Shown here: positions 61,152 to 64,000 of the stretch, piece by piece
Layout: each line of letters begins with the position of its first letter
Position numbering within the stretch: position 1 is the first letter of the stretch
DNA from: Gloeomargaritales cyanobacterium VI4D9
GTDB taxonomy: Bacteria > Cyanobacteriota > Cyanobacteriia > Gloeomargaritales > Gloeomargaritaceae
Direction: 5' to 3'
Length of the DNA: 64,000 nucleotides
Assembly (NCBI GenBank): GCA_927797885.1
Contig: OV696605.1
Span: 1,773,157-1,837,156 of the forward strand
The notes under the pieces: model-generated
What the model was told of the DNA's origin: nothing
The model's input: the letters and a program-made list of their open reading frames with translations, nothing else
Databases searched by the model: none
Made by a program: the position numbers and the translations under genes

Positions 61152-62939
61152 ATGATGGGAACTCCCTTTCGGCGAACCAAAATTGTGGCGACGGTGGGGC
61201 CAGCCTGTAATACCCCGGAAATTCTGCGGGCGATGATTGTGGCGGGGGTGAATACGTTTCGGTTGAATTTTTCCCACGGCAGTCACAGTGACCACCAGCG
61301 CCATGTGCGGATGATTCGCCAGTTGGCGTTTGAATTGAACCGCCCGGTGGGGATTTTGCAGGATTTGCAAGGGCCGAAAATTCGGCTGGGGAAATTTCCG
61401 GCGGGCAGTGTGGTGGTGCAGACGGGCGACCCCTACATCCTCACCAGTGAACCGATTGCCTGTACCCAGGAGCGGGGGTTTGTCAGCTATGACCGGTTGG
61501 CGCAGGAGGTGCCGGTGGGGGCAACCATTCTCCTGGACGATGGCCGGGTGGAAATGCGGGTGGAGCGGGTGGATGAGGGTTCTGGGGAACTGCATTGTCG
61601 GGTGACGGTGGGCGGCGTGTTGTCCAATAACAAGGGGGTCAATTTCCCTGGGGTATCCCTGTCGGTCAAAGCCCTGACGGACAAAGACCGGGAGGATTTG
61701 CTGTTTGGCTTGGAACAGGGGATGGACTGGGTGGCCTTGAGTTTTGTGCGGAATCCCGAAGATGTGCTGGAATTGAAGGAATTGATGGCGCAACATGGCT
61801 ACCGGGTGCCGGTGGTGGCCAAAATTGAAAAACATGAGGCGATTGCCCAGATGGAAGCGGTGCTGTCCGTGTGTGATGGGGTGATGGTGGCTCGGGGGGA
61901 TTTGGGGGTGGAAATGCCCGCTCAAGAAGTGCCGCTATTGCAAAAGCGGTTGATTGCCACGGCGAATCGCTTAGGGATTCCGGTGATTACGGCGACCCAG
62001 ATGTTGGACAGCATGGCGACCTCCCCCCGACCGACCCGAGCGGAGGTTTCTGATGTGGCGAATGCGATTTTGGATGGCACGGATGCGGTGATGCTCTCCA
62101 ATGAAACGGCGACGGGGAAATATCCGGTTTTGGCGGTGGAAACCCTGGATAAAATTGCCCGCCACATGGAGCAGGAATGTCTGCAACCGGGGATGCAGGG
62201 GGTGTATTCCCGGCCGTTCCAACCTGGGGGACAGGCGATTGCCAATGCCATCAGCAAGGCGGTGAGTGATGTGGCGAGTGAATTGTCCGCCGGGGCGATT
62301 TTGACCCTGACCAAGACCGGGGCAACGGCGCGCAATGTGTCCAAGTTCCGGCCTCGCACGGCGATTGTGGCGGTCACGCCCCATGTGGAGGTGGCACGGC
62401 AGTTGCAGTTGGTGTGGGGGGTGCGGCCCCTGTTGGTGCTGGAATTACCGACGGCGGGGCAAACCTTTCAGGTGGCAATAGCGATGGCACAGGAGCGGGG
62501 TTGGCTGAAGGAGGGGGATTTGGTGGTGATGACGGCGGGAACCTTGCCGGGGGTGCCGGGTTCCACCGACTTGATCAAGGTGGGGATGGTGAGTGCCCTG
62601 CTGGCCCAGGGGGTGGGGGTCGGTCAAGGGCTGGTGAGCGGGCGGGCCCGGGTATTGCGCCCAGGGGAACGGCTGGTGGACTTCGCCGGGGGGGAAATTT
62701 TGGTGGCGCACCAAACCGATGTGCAGTTGGTGGAACCGATGCGGCGGGCGGCGGGCATCATTACCGAAGATGAGAGTTTGACCAGCCATGCGGCGGTAAT
62801 TGGCCTGCGGTTGGGGGTGCCGGTGATCGTGGGGATCAAAAATGCCACCCAGTTGATCCGGGATGGAGCAATTGTCACCCTGGATGTGCCCAGAGGATTG
62901 GTCTATGCGGGGGCGATGCGGGTAGGGGAAATGGGCTGA
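61152..62939 (+). CDS. pyk: Pyruvate kinase with C-terminal PEP-utiliser mobile domain
   Basis: 595 aa from ATG 61152 (ATG 61155 also fits). Core motifs are TKIVATVGPA, FRLNFSHGSHSDH, ARGDLGVEMPAQEVP and ATQMLDSM. After the allosteric domain (to about 470) there is an extra domain with ITEDESLTSHAAVIGLRLGV (20 residues), the phosphohistidine domain of PEP synthase and related enzymes. It makes pyruvate and ATP from PEP. This extension is known in Bacilli and many cyanobacteria; the His in TSHAA is kept. Confidence 0.95.
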   Translation: MMGTPFRRTKIVATVGPACNTPEILRAMIVAGVNTFRLNFSHGSHSDHQRHVRMIRQLAFELNRPVGILQDLQGPKIRLGKFPAGSVVVQTGDPYILTSEPIACTQERGFVSYDRLAQEVPVGATILLDDGRVEMRVERVDEGSGELHCRVTVGGVLSNNKGVNFPGVSLSVKALTDKDREDLLFGLEQGMDWVALSFVRNPEDVLELKELMAQHGYRVPVVAKIEKHEAIAQMEAVLSVCDGVMVARGDLGVEMPAQEVPLLQKRLIATANRLGIPVITATQMLDSMATSPRPTRAEVSDVANAILDGTDAVMLSNETATGKYPVLAVETLDKIARHMEQECLQPGMQGVYSRPFQPGGQAIANAISKAVSDVASELSAGAILTLTKTGATARNVSKFRPRTAIVAVTPHVEVARQLQLVWGVRPLLVLELPTAGQTFQVAIAMAQERGWLKEGDLVVMTAGTLPGVPGSTDLIKVGMVSALLAQGVGVGQGLVSGRARVLRPGERLVDFAGGEILVAHQTDVQLVEPMRRAAGIITEDESLTSHAAVIGLRLGVPVIVGIKNATQLIRDGAIVTLDVPRGLVYAGAMRVGEMG

Positions 62940-62971
62940 GGGACTTCAGAGTATGGCTATTTCATCATATA

Positions 62972-63099
62972 TATAGCAATCCTAAATGAGAATGGAACAG
63001 GGGTGGCAGGGGTACTGTTCCCGTCCTTAGTTCTGGGAAATTGAAATTTCTCTATGCCTACGGCACGTAAGCTAACGTTAATCAAGTAGGATTCCTATG
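62972..63099 (+). repeat. Family A miniature element, long variant
   Basis: 128 bp from TATAGCAATCCTAAATGAGA to AAGTAGGATTCCTATGA. Inner parts are GGTGGCAGGGGTACTGTTCC (mutated core), TAGTTCTGGGAAATTGAAAT and the variant segment TATGCCTACGGCACGTAAGC. It matches 31648-31770 on the opposite strand. Confidence 0.7.
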
Positions 63100-63112
63100 A
63101 ATTACAGCTCAG

Positions 63113-63340
63113 TTAGGGCTTGCCGTCAATTTTGATGTACTTGACATCTGTTGTACCTGTTTTCAAAGTGAGCGGATTCGTCCACTTCCCCGCAGGCAGT
63201 TCAAAAGAATCATCTGGTTGTGAGGATAAGTCACTGTAAACGGCTTTGAGTTGGCTGGGAACGCCAGCAGGAAGATTGTCAATTCAGCCGTACACGGTAG
63301 TTGCGGTAGCCTGCGGGTCAAAAGCACTTGCAAAGTTTAA
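63113..63340 (-). pseudogene. Remnant of an unknown gene with an in-frame stop
   Basis: The minus strand reads about 75 codons between stops at 63341 and 63113, broken only by TGA at 63284-63286. The pieces FASAFDPQATATTVYG and IDNLPAGVPSQLKAVYSDLS ... LPAGKWTNPLTLKTGTTDVK look like real protein. There is no start codon context upstream. It is probably the tail of a gene that was lost; the family is not recognised. Alternatively the second part could be a 56-aa peptide with a rare start. Confidence 0.45.
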
Positions 63341-63346
63341 TCAAAA

Positions 63347-63378
63347 GACCAAAACGGCCAGCCCGTGAGAGCCAGCCG
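63347..63378 (-). terminator. Rho-independent terminator of the porin gene
   Basis: On the minus strand CGGCTGGC (63378-63371) pairs with GCTGGCCG (63362-63355), including two G-U pairs; the loop is TCTCACGG. TTTTGGTC follows. It lies 49 bp after the porin stop. Confidence 0.7.
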
Positions 63379-63426
63379 CTTTGAATGTTATTCCCCTATC
63401 CCAAAAACAGGGTAGGGAATGAGGGC

Positions 63427-64000
63427 TTAGAACGCAAACGTCGTCCGAATCGTGTAAACGATAATCGGATCATTGGTATCCTGACCGTTGGGGTTGAACA
63501 CCACAAACGCACCGGGGGTAACGGAAAGGAATTTGTTCACCTGGAAGCGGTAGAACGCCTCCAAATGCACCGGCACCGAAGTATCCCGCAGATTTAACTT
63601 ACGGGGTCCTTGCTGATTTGGCCCAGCAACCCCCGCTGGAATATTGTTACCACTTGCCAAAGTACCCCCATTCCACTCACTCGCCGTCACATAGGGCGGA
63701 ATCCCGACAATCACCCCTCCCAAATCCCCCCGCCGACCAAACACATCCGGGAAGGCAAATTGTAGAGCCGCCGTTAACAGGTTTGCCCTGCGGGTGCCTT
63801 GAGCGGGTAATGCGGGCGTATCACTCTCACCCCGTACCCAACCATACCCAAACCAACCTGCCAAGGTAAATATCGGCAAAGCCCGCCACTGGAACATCAG
63901 GTTCACCGTCTGCATATTCACCGCAGTACGAGTAATGGGAGCCAACCCAGGGGTGCCTGCCGGGCTGAAGGGATTGACGGCAAAGTCCGTCCCCGTCCCA
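63427..64000 (-). CDS. OprB-type cyanobacterial porin, 5' part cut by window edge
   Basis: The frame is open from base 64000 to the stop at 63427 (191 codons). It shows beta-barrel alternation, AVNMQTVNLMFQWRALPIFT, LAGWFGYGW, and an aromatic end (IIVYTIRTTFAF) typical of outer-membrane proteins. Cyanobacterial OprB-like porins usually have an SLH domain at the N-terminus, which would lie outside the window. They pass ions and small solutes. Confidence 0.82.
   Translation of the reverse strand, partial: GTGTDFAVNPFSPAGTPGLAPITRTAVNMQTVNLMFQWRALPIFTLAGWFGYGWVRGESDTPALPAQGTRRANLLTAALQFAFPDVFGRRGDLGGVIVGIPPYVTASEWNGGTLASGNNIPAGVAGPNQQGPRKLNLRDTSVPVHLEAFYRFQVNKFLSVTPGAFVVFNPNGQDTNDPIIVYTIRTTFAF

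Larger units (their letters stand above)
62940..63426. other. Gap after pyk: family-A repeat, gene remnant and terminator
   Basis: This 487-bp stretch holds the repeat at 62972-63099, a broken reading frame at 63113-63340 and the terminator of the porin gene, all listed separately. Nothing else is recognised. Confidence 0.5.

Overview
This 64 kb window is chromosomal DNA from an oxygenic cyanobacterium. The evidence is the co-occurrence of petC-petA (cytochrome b6f), petE (plastocyanin), ndhN (NDH-1), prk with its redox cysteines, a CP12-like protein, the bicarbonate system sbtA-sbtB, bvdR (biliverdin reductase), ycf54 (chlorophyll cyclase factor), and many cyanobacterial families of unknown function (DUF3370, DUF3386, DUF2996, slr1658/slr1659-type regulators). 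Moderate-to-high GC, short intergenic gaps and many 1-4 bp gene overlaps suggest a compact unicellular genome. I cannot name the species from sequence alone.

Layout: 1-2.2 kb, minus-strand run prxQ, rsuA-type pseudouridine synthase, rodZ-like gene and a truncated membrane protein. 2.4-6.2 kb, trmL, a LysM/M23 wall hydrolase with a possible c-di-AMP riboswitch leader, and a BT1 transporter. 6.3-7.2 kb, an AT-rich patch with a DUF6155 gene and repeat debris. 7.2-13.5 kb, housekeeping genes (nfu, glyA, wecA-like, bvdR, secG, rplS, an rRNA/tRNA methylase, sdhB). 14.1-16.5 kb, a multi-sensor histidine kinase. 16.5-20.4 kb, a DNA methyltransferase with two small unknown genes, then a zinc-ribbon membrane protein and an SPFH-GYF protein resembling B. 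subtilis YdjH/YdjI. 20.5-35.4 kb, GIY-YIG, DUF3370, petCA, GNAT/esterase/dipeptidase, a deoxyhypusine-synthase-like gene, prk, pcrA, and a ndhN-ABC-rsmG cluster. 35.4-36.6 kb, a complete IS4-family element with a perfect 9-bp target duplication, sitting inside an older small repeat. 36.8-43.5 kb, DUF3386-queA-lptF, ycf54, pdxJ, a DppC-like permease, a GUN4-domain protein and DUF4350. 43.5-46.7 kb, a partner-switching signalling module, petE and a CBS-like protein. 46.8-55.4 kb, a SpoU methylase, FHA, gatB, a decaying transglutaminase gene, MoaD-like, sixA-cobB, cinA and an MliC-like lipoprotein. 55.4-60.1 kb, a repeat-rich zone holding DUF389 and an inorganic-carbon cluster (CP12-like, sbtA, sbtB). 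60.1-64 kb, aguB, pyk, a gene remnant and a truncated OprB porin.

The most distinctive non-coding content is a set of short dispersed elements with terminal inverted repeats. Families A (TATAGCAATCCTA ends) and B (GGGCACCTCTAT ends) share a GC-rich core; families C and D and a third class (R3) with an internal hairpin are also present. They occupy most gaps longer than 300 bp. No CRISPR array, rRNA or tRNA gene was recognised. The points most worth a second look are the CP12-like protein without its N-terminal cysteine pair next to sbtAB, the SPFH/zinc-ribbon pair beside a probably acquired methyltransferase, the R3 hairpin repeat, the IS-in-MITE nest and two decaying genes.
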